This document shows positions 7,055 to 14,353 of a stretch of 15,768 nt of DNA, one piece after another. Position 1 is the stretch's first letter, and every line of letters begins with the position of its first letter. This stretch comes from UBA11891 sp003533785 (GTDB taxonomy: Bacteria; Bacteroidota; Bacteroidia; Flavobacteriales; Flavobacteriaceae): positions 1 to 15,768 of the forward strand of contig CATFEX010000032.1 in the NCBI GenBank assembly GCA_949511625.1. Direction: 5' to 3'. The notes under the pieces are model-generated. The model saw only the letters and a list, made by a program, of their open reading frames with translations, made no database searches and was not told the origin of the DNA. A program made the position numbers and the translations under genes.

Positions 7055-8524
7055 ATGGAGTACATACTAGCTATCGATGCAGGAACGACGAGTTCACGGG
7101 CGATTCTTTTTGATCATCAAGGGGAGCAAAGAGGTATGGCTCAACACGAATTCAAGCAATATTTCCCCAAAGAAAGCTGGGTAGAACACGACGCCGTTGA
7201 AATATGGGACACCCAGCTAAAAGCGATTCGTGAAGTATTGGAAACGCCAGGGATTAAAGTTGAAGATGTAATGGCAATGGGAATCACCAATCAAAGAGAA
7301 ACCACCCTTATTTGGGATCGAAGTACAGGAGTTCCTGTTCATAAAGCCATTGTGTGGCAGGACCGAAGAACCGCTTCAATTTGCAAGGATTTGGCTATGC
7401 ACCAACAAACATTTTTGGATAAAACAGGATTGATCTTGGATGCCTACTTTTCGGGGACAAAAATAAAATGGATTCTAGATAGCGATCCGGCATTGAGACT
7501 TCGTGCTGAAGCAGGAGAATTGGCTTTTGGAACCATCGATTCTTGGCTTATTTGGAAGTTGACTGGGGGTATCAACCACGTTACGGATGTCACCAATGCA
7601 AGTCGAACCCTTTTATTTAATATCCACACCTTAGCATGGGACAGTCAACTTTTAGAAATATTAGAAGTTCCCCAGGCACTCCTACCAAAAGTTGTAAGCA
7701 GCTCCGAAAAGGTGGGCAAGACAGCCAAGGGATTGTTCCAAAAAGAAATTCCAATCAGCGGCATTGCGGGGGATCAACAAGCCGCTCTTTTTGGTCAACT
7801 TTGCTTGGAGAGAGGAGCGGTAAAAAACACCTATGGAACGGGCTGTTTTTGTATTATGAATACAGGAGACAAACCAGTGATCTCCAAAAATAAAATGTTG
7901 ACAACCATTGCTTGGCAACGCAATGGGGAAGTAACTTATGCTCTGGAAGGGAGTGTGTTTATTGCGGGAGCCTTGGTGCAATGGTTGCGTGATCAATTGC
8001 AAATCATATCTTCTGCAGAAGCCATTGAATCATTGGCACAAACCGTGGATGATAACGGAGGGGTCACTTTCATACCTGCCCTTTCAGGCCTTGGAGCACC
8101 TTATTGGGACCCCGAGGCTACCGGCGCCATTATGGGCATCACCAGGGGCACACAAAAGGGGCATATTGCCCGGGCAGCCCTGGAAGCAATTGCGTTGCGT
8201 TCTCGTGATATAATTCTTGAAATGCAAAAAGATGCGGGGACGCCTTTCCCCTCTTTAAAAGTGGATGGAGGCGCAAGCAATAATAATCTTTTAATGCAGA
8301 TTCAATCTGATTTACTGGACAAAGAAGTTGTTCGCCCCCAAACAACAGAAACAACAGCTATTGGAGCGGCCTTCCTGGCTGGATTAGCCGTTGGCTTTTG
8401 GAAGGATGAGGCGGAATTAAAAGGGATTTGGAAATCAGACCGTGTGTTCACACCGCAGGGGTCAACCAATCGATCTCAAATAGTGACCCAATGGGATCGT
8501 CAAATGCAACGAATTCTAACCTAG
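7055..8524 (+). CDS. glpK: Glycerol kinase
   Basis: Phosphorylates glycerol with ATP to sn-glycerol 3-phosphate in the cytosol. 489 residues, close to the usual ~500. The start is ATG 7055 because MEYILAIDAGTTSSRAILFD begins at the family's N-terminus; the upstream in-frame ATG at 6977 would add 26 unrelated residues. FGGY-family motifs appear in order: D8-A-G-T-T-S phosphate loop, TNQRETTLIWD and VWQDRRT (glycerol binding), GIAGDQQAALFGQ with the catalytic Asp, NTYGTGCF, GLGAPYWDPEATGAIMGITR, VDGGASNNNLLMQ and TTAIGAAFLAGLAVG. A possible -7 element, TATCTTGT, lies at 7023-7030, 24 bp before the ATG, like the one at 3871, but no good -33 element is seen. glpD follows 2 bp after the stop. It feeds lipid synthesis and glycolysis; no facilitator gene is visible nearby. 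Confidence 0.97.
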   Translation: MEYILAIDAGTTSSRAILFDHQGEQRGMAQHEFKQYFPKESWVEHDAVEIWDTQLKAIREVLETPGIKVEDVMAMGITNQRETTLIWDRSTGVPVHKAIVWQDRRTASICKDLAMHQQTFLDKTGLILDAYFSGTKIKWILDSDPALRLRAEAGELAFGTIDSWLIWKLTGGINHVTDVTNASRTLLFNIHTLAWDSQLLEILEVPQALLPKVVSSSEKVGKTAKGLFQKEIPISGIAGDQQAALFGQLCLERGAVKNTYGTGCFCIMNTGDKPVISKNKMLTTIAWQRNGEVTYALEGSVFIAGALVQWLRDQLQIISSAEAIESLAQTVDDNGGVTFIPALSGLGAPYWDPEATGAIMGITRGTQKGHIARAALEAIALRSRDIILEMQKDAGTPFPSLKVDGGASNNNLLMQIQSDLLDKEVVRPQTTETTAIGAAFLAGLAVGFWKDEAELKGIWKSDRVFTPQGSTNRSQIVTQWDRQMQRILT

Positions 8525-8526
8525 CA

Positions 8527-10080
8527 ATGCGTAGAGAGGAACATTTAGCCAAACTTAAAAGTCGAAAAAATCCATGGGATGTCATTATTATTGGTGGTGG
8601 TGCATCGGGTCTCGGAGCAGCAGTAGATGCCGCCAGTCGAGGGTATAGAACCCTCCTTCTTGAAAAACACGATTTTGCCAAAGGGACCTCCTCTCGAAGC
8701 ACCAAACTGGTCCACGGGGGAGTACGTTATCTTCAGAATGGAGACATTTCTCTTGTTGTAGAAGCCTTGAAAGAGCGTGGAATTATGCGTAAAAATGCAC
8801 CCCATTTGGTGCAAGATTTGAGCTTTGTGATACCCTCCTACGATTGGTGGAACAGTCCTTTCTACGGAATAGGACTAAAAATATACGATATGATGGCTGG
8901 CAAATTGGGCTTGGGCCCCTCCACGCTACTCAATAGAGATGAAACGATAGGCCTCATTCCAAATGTTAAAAAAAAAGGATTACGGGGAGGAGTGATTTAT
9001 CACGATGGGCAGTTTGATGATGCAAGAATGGCTGTTAGCCTAGCACAGACAGCTGCCAATCAAGGGGCTTGTTTGATGAATTATTTTGGGGTGACAGGGC
9101 TAGAGAAAGAGGGGGAAATGATTACGGGAGTCCAAGCCAAGGACATGTTGACAGGGCAGTCTTATACCCTTCCAGCCAAGGTCGTCGTTAATGCTACAGG
9201 AGTGTTTTCGGATTCGATTATGCAAATGGATCAGCCTAAGGCTAAAAAGTTAATTACCCCCAGTCAAGGAGTCCATTTGGTCCTTGAAAAAAGATTTTTA
9301 AATGCACCTCATGCGATTATGGTACCCCATACTACAGATGGGCGCGTTCTTTTTGCAGTTCCATGGAATGATTATGTGGTGGTTGGAACGACAGACACTC
9401 AGCAGGAGCAAACTTTAGAGGAGCCTATTGCGTTGGACAAAGAAATTGACTTCATCTTAGAAAATGCAGGAGCGTATATGACAACCCCGCCCACACGAGA
9501 CGACGTCAAAAGTGTTTTCGCTGGACTTCGTCCTCTAGCTGCCTCTGAGGATGTCGGAGCGGCAACCAAGGAGATTTCTCGTCACCACAAAGTGACCGTG
9601 AGCACTACAGGTTTGGTAAGTATTCTGGGGGGGAAATGGACAACGTATCGGAAGATGGCGGAAGACCTTATCAATACGGTACAATCGGTAGGCGGATTAC
9701 CGGAAAGAACCTGTACTACTCAGAATTTGCCCATCTATGGATATGATTACAATTCGGATTGGACGGATCCATTGCATGTGTACGGAACTGACATCGAAAA
9801 AATCAAAAGCTTAAGTCGCAATGGGAATAGTTCTCTCAGTGATGAAATTCACCTAACCTCCAATCAAATTCGGTGGGCCGTTCAGGAAGAGATGGCGCAA
9901 ACAGTAGAAGACGTACTCGCCCGTCGTACCCGTGCTCTTTTTCTCAACGCAAGAGAAAGTCATCGTTTGGCGCCAGAAGTGGCTACAATCATGGCGAAGG
10001 AAATGAAGAAAAACAACGCATGGATTAATAATGAAATCCAACACTTTCAAGAATTGTCTCTAAGGTACCAGCTTCAATAA
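8527..10080 (+). CDS. glpD: Aerobic glycerol-3-phosphate dehydrogenase (FAD)
   Basis: Oxidises glycerol 3-phosphate to dihydroxyacetone phosphate at the inner membrane, passing electrons to quinone. 517 residues from ATG 8527, 2 bp after the glpK stop, which favours translational coupling; an earlier ATG at 8491 would overlap glpK. Domains: FAD Rossmann motif VIIIGGGASGLGAAVDAASR at about 19-38 (GxGxxG at 23-28), the LLLEKHDFAKGTSSRSTKLV segment and HGGVRYLQ, the substrate region near HDGQFDDARM, NATGVFSD, then VVVGTTDT and VFAGLRPLA, TGLVSILGGKWTTYRKMA at about 360-380, and a C-terminal helical domain of about 120 residues (WAVQEEMAQTVEDVLARRTR), as in other GlpD. The end coincides with a shared terminator at 10081-10107. 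Confidence 0.97.
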   Translation: MRREEHLAKLKSRKNPWDVIIIGGGASGLGAAVDAASRGYRTLLLEKHDFAKGTSSRSTKLVHGGVRYLQNGDISLVVEALKERGIMRKNAPHLVQDLSFVIPSYDWWNSPFYGIGLKIYDMMAGKLGLGPSTLLNRDETIGLIPNVKKKGLRGGVIYHDGQFDDARMAVSLAQTAANQGACLMNYFGVTGLEKEGEMITGVQAKDMLTGQSYTLPAKVVVNATGVFSDSIMQMDQPKAKKLITPSQGVHLVLEKRFLNAPHAIMVPHTTDGRVLFAVPWNDYVVVGTTDTQQEQTLEEPIALDKEIDFILENAGAYMTTPPTRDDVKSVFAGLRPLAASEDVGAATKEISRHHKVTVSTTGLVSILGGKWTTYRKMAEDLINTVQSVGGLPERTCTTQNLPIYGYDYNSDWTDPLHVYGTDIEKIKSLSRNGNSSLSDEIHLTSNQIRWAVQEEMAQTVEDVLARRTRALFLNARESHRLAPEVATIMAKEMKKNNAWINNEIQHFQELSLRYQLQ

Positions 10081-10107
10081 AAAACCCTCCAATTCGAGGA
10101 GGGTTTT
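10081..10107. terminator. Bidirectional intrinsic terminator after glpD
   Basis: Stem AAAACCCTCC (10081-10090) and GGAGGGTTTT (10098-10107) with a 7-nt loop, starting directly after the glpD stop. It ends both glpKD (+) and the opposing gene with stop at 10128 (-). The stem is identical to those at 4623 and 11721. Confidence 0.87.
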
Positions 10108-10127
10108 AATACTGGTAATAGAACCGT

Positions 10128-10817
10128 TTATTGTATTCTCCGAAGGATTTGTGCTTGAAAATCCTTTACGTTTTCCACAGGGCCTCGTTCTGAGATCAGC
10201 TTAAGAAATTTGCTTGATTTTTCCAATTTGTCATACAATAGCATATGATCCGCTTGGTCTTTTCCAGTGAGGGCTACCCAGTGTGATGCCCCATTGGGTT
10301 TTCCGATATCATAGGTACCAAAGGCAACAAGACGGTCTTTAAATTCTGCGCTGAATTCCTTAACGATTTGATCATGGGCTTTTTTGAAGCGATTACGATC
10401 TGTAATCTTAATATCCCAAATGTGGACACGAGGATATTTTTCTGTGTCTCCTTCTTTCCAGCTGAGCATACGGCCGGAATAGCTGGTTCCCCAATCTTCG
10501 ACGTAATTTCCCATCTTGGCCCAAAAGGCCTCGTTTTTGTCTTCATCAATGGATTCGTCGTCAAAGAGGTCTTCTCCTAAAGTATAGAGCCACACCATTC
10601 TATGCGACATCCCCTTAGCAGGAGAATTATACCAAATACGCTCTAAAACAACGCCTCCTTTGTTGGGCTCGACTCCCTCCATAACCTTATCAAAGGCTTC
10701 AAGAACGTCTTTTTCTGTATGCTCTTTCATTCGGACTTCAACGGCTGAAAAGGCCATAGTTTGGGCGGTTAGCCCCAGTGAACTGAGTGCGATAATAAAT
10801 AAAAGTAACTTCTTCAT
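10128..10817 (-). CDS. Secreted two-repeat DABB-like protein (copy 4, HxV type)
   Basis: 229 residues from ATG 10817, chosen because MKKLLLFIIALSSLGLTAQ is a clean Sec signal; an ATG at 10838 would add 7 residues. The mature part has two halves. First half: AFSAVEVRM strand, helix, GGVVLERIWY and MSHRMVWLYT with H72. Second half: RVHIWDIKI strand, KAHDQIVKEF helix, then VAFGTYDIGxPNGASHWVA with H179. That last block is almost identical to one in the orphan paralogue at 3904-4602, as is the N-terminal half pattern G-V-E-x-[NK]-x-G-G, so these two are the closest relatives in the window. It lies 54 bp after the gene at 10872-11639 on the same strand, probably the end of that operon, and is closed by the 10081 terminator. 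Fold is inferred (dimeric alpha/beta barrel-like); function unknown. Confidence 0.78.
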   Translation of the reverse strand: MKKLLLFIIALSSLGLTAQTMAFSAVEVRMKEHTEKDVLEAFDKVMEGVEPNKGGVVLERIWYNSPAKGMSHRMVWLYTLGEDLFDDESIDEDKNEAFWAKMGNYVEDWGTSYSGRMLSWKEGDTEKYPRVHIWDIKITDRNRFKKAHDQIVKEFSAEFKDRLVAFGTYDIGKPNGASHWVALTGKDQADHMLLYDKLEKSSKFLKLISERGPVENVKDFQAQILRRIQ

Positions 10818-10871
10818 TATTAATAGGATTTTATACAAACAAGAGTGTTAATCTTTCCTGTTGCATTTCAA

Positions 10872-11639
10872 TTATTCATTTTGATAAACTAAGGTTAATT
10901 CGTTTGCGCGAGACATATTTCTATAGGAATCCATCATACTTTTCATTTGACGGGTGGCATAGTCATCTTCATCTATAAAATCACGCGGGTTTTCTACACC
11001 AATGTTCCAGACAATATGGGTTAGTGGTTTATAAGCCGCTTCGTTGCGGTCCACAATTTTTGTAAGCGCCCACCAGCGAAAATTATTTCGAAGAATTTCT
11101 TTTTCGAAAGAAGGTTTCCAGATTTTGGACTCATATTCTTCATAATCGTCTTTTAACTGGGTCATTGCCACATAGCTCATCTTATCTCCTTTTTTCAAAT
11201 CTCCTCCAGTGAAGGCAGTAGCGTCTACAAGCTGAATGGTATAGGTGCGAACTTGTTTTTTAACGTTTTTGGAAAGAATGCTATTAATGGTTCGAGAGGA
11301 CATTTTTCCTCTCAACCCACTTTTCATTTCCACAACGGCTTTTTTGTAATCAAAGCTATTGCGGTATTTTTCCAACTGATCCATGGAGCTGAACTGGTTG
11401 AAAATAACATAATCAGGAGCATTTTCGCCTTCATCTGCCGTGGGTGTTCTTTTCCAGACACTCCAGGCAATTTTATGCCCAGCATCTATGGCTTTTTGGT
11501 GATGAACTTTCCAAACTTTTTCAAGCTTATTGTAGTCAGCATCAGCACCTTCATTGAGAACAACAAAGTCTGCCATTACAATCTGGGCAGAAAGCGTTAA
11601 GGGCAATACAAATAATGATAATAGAATAAATTTTTTCAT
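10872..11639 (-). CDS. Secreted two-repeat DABB-like protein (copy 3, divergent)
   Basis: 255 residues with Sec signal MKKFILLSLFVLPLTLSAQ. Two halves can be seen. In the first, ADFVVLNEGADADYNKLEKV leads to a helix, then AWSVWKRT and APDYVIFNQFSSMDQLEKY. In the second, YTIQLVDATAF is followed by WKPSFEKEILRNNFRWWALT and LTHIVWNIGVENPRDF. This strand-helix-strand-strand-helix order, with a W-strand followed by an x-V-x-[FW]-N strand, resembles NIPSNAP/ABM-type dimeric alpha/beta barrels, duplicated within one chain. It has only the second-half His (T-H-I-V) of the HxV paralogues; the first half has Tyr. The terminator at 11721-11746 lies upstream, so it probably has its own promoter in the 11640-11720 spacer, though I could not identify one. 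Function unknown. Confidence 0.72.
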   Translation of the reverse strand: MKKFILLSLFVLPLTLSAQIVMADFVVLNEGADADYNKLEKVWKVHHQKAIDAGHKIAWSVWKRTPTADEGENAPDYVIFNQFSSMDQLEKYRNSFDYKKAVVEMKSGLRGKMSSRTINSILSKNVKKQVRTYTIQLVDATAFTGGDLKKGDKMSYVAMTQLKDDYEEYESKIWKPSFEKEILRNNFRWWALTKIVDRNEAAYKPLTHIVWNIGVENPRDFIDEDDYATRQMKSMMDSYRNMSRANELTLVYQNE

Positions 11640-11720
11640 TGATATTGGTTTATGGTTGCAATAAATATACTAAAATGTTGAGAAATGAACTAGTATTGAA
11701 ACTGCGCACAATTTCAAATA

Positions 11721-11746
11721 AAAACCCTCCACCTTGGGAGGGTTTT
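11721..11746 (-). terminator. Intrinsic terminator inside the DABB cluster
   Basis: Stem AAAACCCTCC (11721-11730) and GGAGGGTTTT (11737-11746) with a 6-nt loop. It ends minus-strand transcription just after the stop at 11767, dividing the cluster into two transcription units. Same stem as those at 4623 and 10081. Confidence 0.83.
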
Positions 11747-11766
11747 AATATAAAGATCAACTAGGA

Positions 11767-12453
11767 TTAATTCCAGACCTTCACTCTATTGAGAGTTACT
11801 GTTCCAAGGTAATTAGCATAGGCGCCTGTATTTTTTTGGAAAGTCAAAAAAGCACTTTGCGCTTTTTGTGTCTTGGGTCCCCAAGATAATGCGGTACCAT
11901 AGTCCTTGTGGGTAGTATAGACATAATGATTTTCTCCATCAGCACTAGCACCTTGGCTAATCAATCCAATAGAAAGATAGCCTTCTTGTGGAAAAGCTTT
12001 TTCCATTTTCATAAATTCATTAAGGAATGCTCCCGGATCCGAAACATTAAATTGCCACAGTTGTGAGATGGGATCTGCTCCTTTGTTCGTATTCCATCGG
12101 GCTAGAGTAGCACCAGATTGGATAGTTGTGATCGAACAAAAGCTGGCAATTTCAGCATTGTATTTGTCATATTTATCCCCGGAACGCAATTTTCTTAATT
12201 CAGTAATCCCTTGGAGAGAGCCTGAAAAAGTTATATAGTGGGTAGACTCATATCCTTCGGGATGATACCATACGGCATCCAACGCAAGACTCACACCATC
12301 GGGCATATCAATCTCTGAGTAAAAAGAATCGATGAGGTTCAAAACGTATTGGGCTTTTCCAGGATCGACTTTGAGACCCACTTGCTCCCAATAAATTTGC
12401 TGTGCCACGGTGGATTGGGCAACAAAAAGTAATAATAAAAGAAGTTTTTTCAT
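11767..12453 (-). CDS. Secreted two-repeat DABB-like protein (copy 2, HxV type)
   Basis: 228 residues, Sec signal MKKLLLLLLFVAQSTVAQ. First half: IYWEQVGLKVDPGKAQYVLN strand and helix, VSLALDAVWY, then STHYITFSGS with H72. Second half: SQLWQFNVSDPGAFLNEFMK, LSIGLISQGASADGENHYVY with the equivalent His at 176, then a helix and the closing VTLNRVKVWN strand. Position and spacing of the two His match those of the paralogues at 3904 and 10128, although overall identity looks low. It lies 24 bp after the gene at 12478-13212, so they are one operon with the dsrE-like gene, terminated at 11721-11746. Fold is inferred; ligand or substrate unknown. Confidence 0.75.
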   Translation of the reverse strand: MKKLLLLLLFVAQSTVAQQIYWEQVGLKVDPGKAQYVLNLIDSFYSEIDMPDGVSLALDAVWYHPEGYESTHYITFSGSLQGITELRKLRSGDKYDKYNAEIASFCSITTIQSGATLARWNTNKGADPISQLWQFNVSDPGAFLNEFMKMEKAFPQEGYLSIGLISQGASADGENHYVYTTHKDYGTALSWGPKTQKAQSAFLTFQKNTGAYANYLGTVTLNRVKVWN

Positions 12454-12477
12454 TTTTGTTTGTTGTTAGGTTTAGTT

Positions 12478-13212
12478 TTAATTCGTGCCTGTGATTCCTT
12501 CCATGATAAAACGATTTGCAAATCCTGAGGGAAGTAATTTGAAAAGTTTCTCAAACATTTCGGGCTTTACTGCTTCTAGAACAGCTTTATTCATTAAGTG
12601 CTCCATGGCTTGTTGATAGGTTTCATATCCATCCCAGAAAAAAAGAGGTTCATAATCAGCTCCCTGAGGATAAACACGAGTTGCCATTCCCCAAGAAGTC
12701 ATGCCGGATTTCTTCATATTACTTTTAAAACTGCTTGAAATTTCGTCAGCCAATTGAAGTGTAGCTCCCAAGTCGGTTGGAGCGGCCCAATTAAAAATCA
12801 CATATTTACCTGGTCGGTTAGTGTCGTAATTTTTTTCAATTTTATAGGTGAAGCTCCCAATGGGATCGCGTTCTACACTGCCATAAGCCACAGAGGAGGG
12901 CACCCCAAATTTTTCTTGGGTTTCCCACCAATCACCAGCATTCACCATCTGTTCGATAGAGTCGTAAATATGAACCCAAACATAGAGGATTTTCTCAGAA
13001 GCTCTACCACCAATGGTTCTTTTCATTAGATACCAATCAGCGATTTCACCGTTTTTTTTGGCTTCTTGCGCAAGGGGGGTAGCGAATGTTTTCTCTACCA
13101 TTTCAAATTGCTCAGCATCGGAAGGGTCGATATTGACGGCTTGGAGCTGAAAAACACGTTGGGCTTGCCCTTGGAAACAAACTAAGGCAAGCAATACTAG
13201 GACTTTTTTCAT
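12478..13212 (-). CDS. Secreted two-repeat DABB-like protein (copy 1, divergent)
   Basis: 244 residues, Sec signal MKKVLVLLALVCFQGQAQ. Two halves: VFQLQAVNIDPSDAEQFEMV, ADWYLMKRTIG and ILYVWVHIYDSIEQMVN; then KYVIFNWAAPTDLGATLQLA, TSWGMATRVYPQGADYEPLF and FWDGYETYQQAMEHL. The A-[DS]-W-x-L/M-x-[KR] strand and the following aromatic strand correspond to those in the 10872-11639 protein, so these two form a divergent subgroup without the paired His of the others. It starts 24 bp after the dsrE-like stop, with the same short spacing to the next gene, which indicates one operon. It resembles NIPSNAP/ABM-like domains; this is pattern-based only. Location is periplasmic or surface. Confidence 0.72.
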   Translation of the reverse strand: MKKVLVLLALVCFQGQAQRVFQLQAVNIDPSDAEQFEMVEKTFATPLAQEAKKNGEIADWYLMKRTIGGRASEKILYVWVHIYDSIEQMVNAGDWWETQEKFGVPSSVAYGSVERDPIGSFTYKIEKNYDTNRPGKYVIFNWAAPTDLGATLQLADEISSSFKSNMKKSGMTSWGMATRVYPQGADYEPLFFWDGYETYQQAMEHLMNKAVLEAVKPEMFEKLFKLLPSGFANRFIMEGITGTN

Positions 13213-13236
13213 TGTAATTATAGTTTAAATTATTAA

Positions 13237-13701
13237 TTAATAAGAAAATACGAGATCAGCTTTCGAACTCACTTGGATCAATTGCTTGGGATAACTCCAA
13301 TTGATTGATTTTACGGCAAGCAGTTTTTCCTTGTGGTTTTCTTGGTTCACTCCATAGGTTTTGAAAGACCCTTCAGAAACATGAATAACGCCTCCATTAT
13401 TAGAAAAATCCAATAGTTTTTGGGTGGCCATTTGACTAATTTTTGGAGAACCTCCTCCGTGTCTTGTGACAGTATGAAGGTTTTGAATCACGTCTTTCAT
13501 CAGAATGCGAACCCCATCACCTGCGGCAAAAAACGTTACTTGGTGGCCTTGTGTTAAGGCTTCGCTAGCGGTATGGATAGCCATGATTGCAGAGGAAGGA
13601 TTGGTCATAGGATTGGAAGTTAACAGAACGAAGTAACTTTTTGTTTGCTGTGCTTGAATGGACAAGGATACTAGTAATAGGAAAAGAAAAGTTTTACGCA
13701 T
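13237..13701 (-). CDS. Secreted DsrE/DsrF-like protein without cysteine
   Basis: 154 residues with Sec signal MRKTFLFLLLVSLSIQAQ, so exported. The mature part matches the DsrE/DsrF-like fold: YFVLLTSNPMTNPSSAIMAI at 23-42 (first strand and helix), a helix with S46-E-A-L, GHQVTFFAAGDGVRIL at 52-67 (second strand and the G-D-G-V turn), then LLDFSNNGGVIHVSEGSFKT at about 95-114 and the final SKADLVFSY strand. In sulfur-relay DsrE/TusD proteins a conserved Cys follows the G-x-x-x-x-V strand; here that place has V-S-E, and the whole protein has no Cys. A sulfur-transfer role is therefore unlikely, and ligand binding or partnership with the neighbours is more plausible. It is the first gene of the operon running to 11767. 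Upstream lies the dyad-rich spacer 13702-13887. Confidence 0.82.
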   Translation of the reverse strand: MRKTFLFLLLVSLSIQAQQTKSYFVLLTSNPMTNPSSAIMAIHTASEALTQGHQVTFFAAGDGVRILMKDVIQNLHTVTRHGGGSPKISQMATQKLLDFSNNGGVIHVSEGSFKTYGVNQENHKEKLLAVKSINWSYPKQLIQVSSKADLVFSY

Positions 13702-13772
13702 GATAGATCAATAAAATTTAAAAAAAGAGTGTGGGAAGTAATTCAATGAGGTTAGTTTAAATACTACGCATT

Positions 13773-13786
13773 TAAACTCGAGTTTA
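13773..13786. promoter_or_regulatory. 14-bp perfect palindrome (operator-like)
   Basis: TAAACTCGAGTTTA is a perfect inverted repeat about 80 bp upstream of the dsrE-like start. A degenerate version, TTAAATCGAGTTTA, begins at 13824. Such paired dyads often bind a dimeric regulator; none can be named. Confidence 0.4.
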
Positions 13787-13840
13787 TTTGAATTCATTCT
13801 GTTTGGAATAATTCTAAAATTATTAAATCGAGTTTATTTG
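13778..13840. repeat. 13-bp direct repeat, 50 bp apart
   Basis: TCGAGTTTATTTG occurs at 13778-13790 and again at 13828-13840, exactly 50 bp apart, within a 186-bp spacer. The first copy overlaps the palindrome at 13773-13786. A second dyad, AATAATT-ctaa-AATTATT (13807-13824), lies between the copies. Confidence 0.6.
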
Positions 13841-13842
13841 GG

Positions 13843-13860
13843 ATGTGATTAAAATCACAT
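13843..13860. promoter_or_regulatory. CRP/FNR-family-like binding site
   Basis: ATGTGATT-AA-AATCACAT is an 18-bp perfect dyad containing TGTGA-N6-TCACA, the textbook CRP-type half-site arrangement. It lies about 150 bp upstream of the dsrE-like start and about 30 bp after the preceding gene's stop. On the plus strand a T-run follows, but no plus-strand gene needs a terminator here, and the 2-nt centre would make a poor hairpin loop. I therefore favour a protein-binding site. Confidence 0.45.
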
Positions 13861-13887
13861 TTTTTCTTTTGAATTGCAACAGTTGAT

Positions 13888-14340
13888 CTAAGGGCTATAG
13901 GTTCTGGTATCTGCAATAGTGAGAATTTTCCACTGCGATCCATTCCAAAAGAGCTGAAAGAGATTGTGACCAGAATGGGAGAGGTTATTATCAATATAAA
14001 ATGAAAAAGGAACCCATACGGTGGCTAAGTTTTCATGAGATTCAACCACAGGGGCTCCTAAGCGTTCTTCCCACTCTGGCTTGTCAGGTCTTTCGCTTAT
14101 ACGCTCCACAAACTCTGAAACTGACAAATGCCTTTTACTAGGGATTCCAGTGGCATCGGTACTAGTGAAAGTCAATTGGGCTCGAGGATCAAAAAAGGTT
14201 CGAAGAGTCGCGCTGTCTTTTTTATGAAAGGCTTCAAAAAAACCTGTAACAGTAGAAAAAGGAAGCGCTTGCTGGGCCATCATTGAAGAGAAACCCAATA
14301 ACAAGAAAACGAAGGGGACGTAGAGGGAATGGGGACGCAT
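13888..14340 (-). CDS. Secreted NTF2/lumazine-binding-like protein
   Basis: 150 residues. The signal peptide ends near M-A-Q (residues 21-23). The mature part resembles the putative lumazine-binding/SnoaL-like NTF2 superfamily: STVTGFFEAFHKKDSATLRT helix pair, F-F-D-P-R-A-Q-L-T-F, a middle helix (LSVSEFVERISERP), V-V-E-S-H-E-N-L-A-T-V-W-V-P-F-S-F-Y strand pair, then HNLFQLFWNGSQWKILTIAD as the closing strands. This fold gives a cone-shaped pocket for a small ligand; a catalytic role is possible but unproven. It starts 13 bp after the CocE-like stop, so the two are co-transcribed. An NTF2-like lipoprotein likewise follows a hydrolase at 3026, although the two proteins are not obviously close in sequence. 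Confidence 0.8.
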   Translation of the reverse strand: MRPHSLYVPFVFLLLGFSSMMAQQALPFSTVTGFFEAFHKKDSATLRTFFDPRAQLTFTSTDATGIPSKRHLSVSEFVERISERPDKPEWEERLGAPVVESHENLATVWVPFSFYIDNNLSHSGHNLFQLFWNGSQWKILTIADTRTYSP

Positions 14341-14353
14341 GAATAAAATCGAA

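Noticed and set aside
7682..8002. Long antisense ORFs within glpK and glpD
   Set aside because: These are frame shadows of strongly conserved genes with no motifs of their own.
13843..13867. ATGTGATT/AATCACAT plus T-run read as a plus-strand terminator
   Set aside because: No plus-strand gene ends nearby, the loop would be only 2 nt, and the minus-strand side lacks a T-run.
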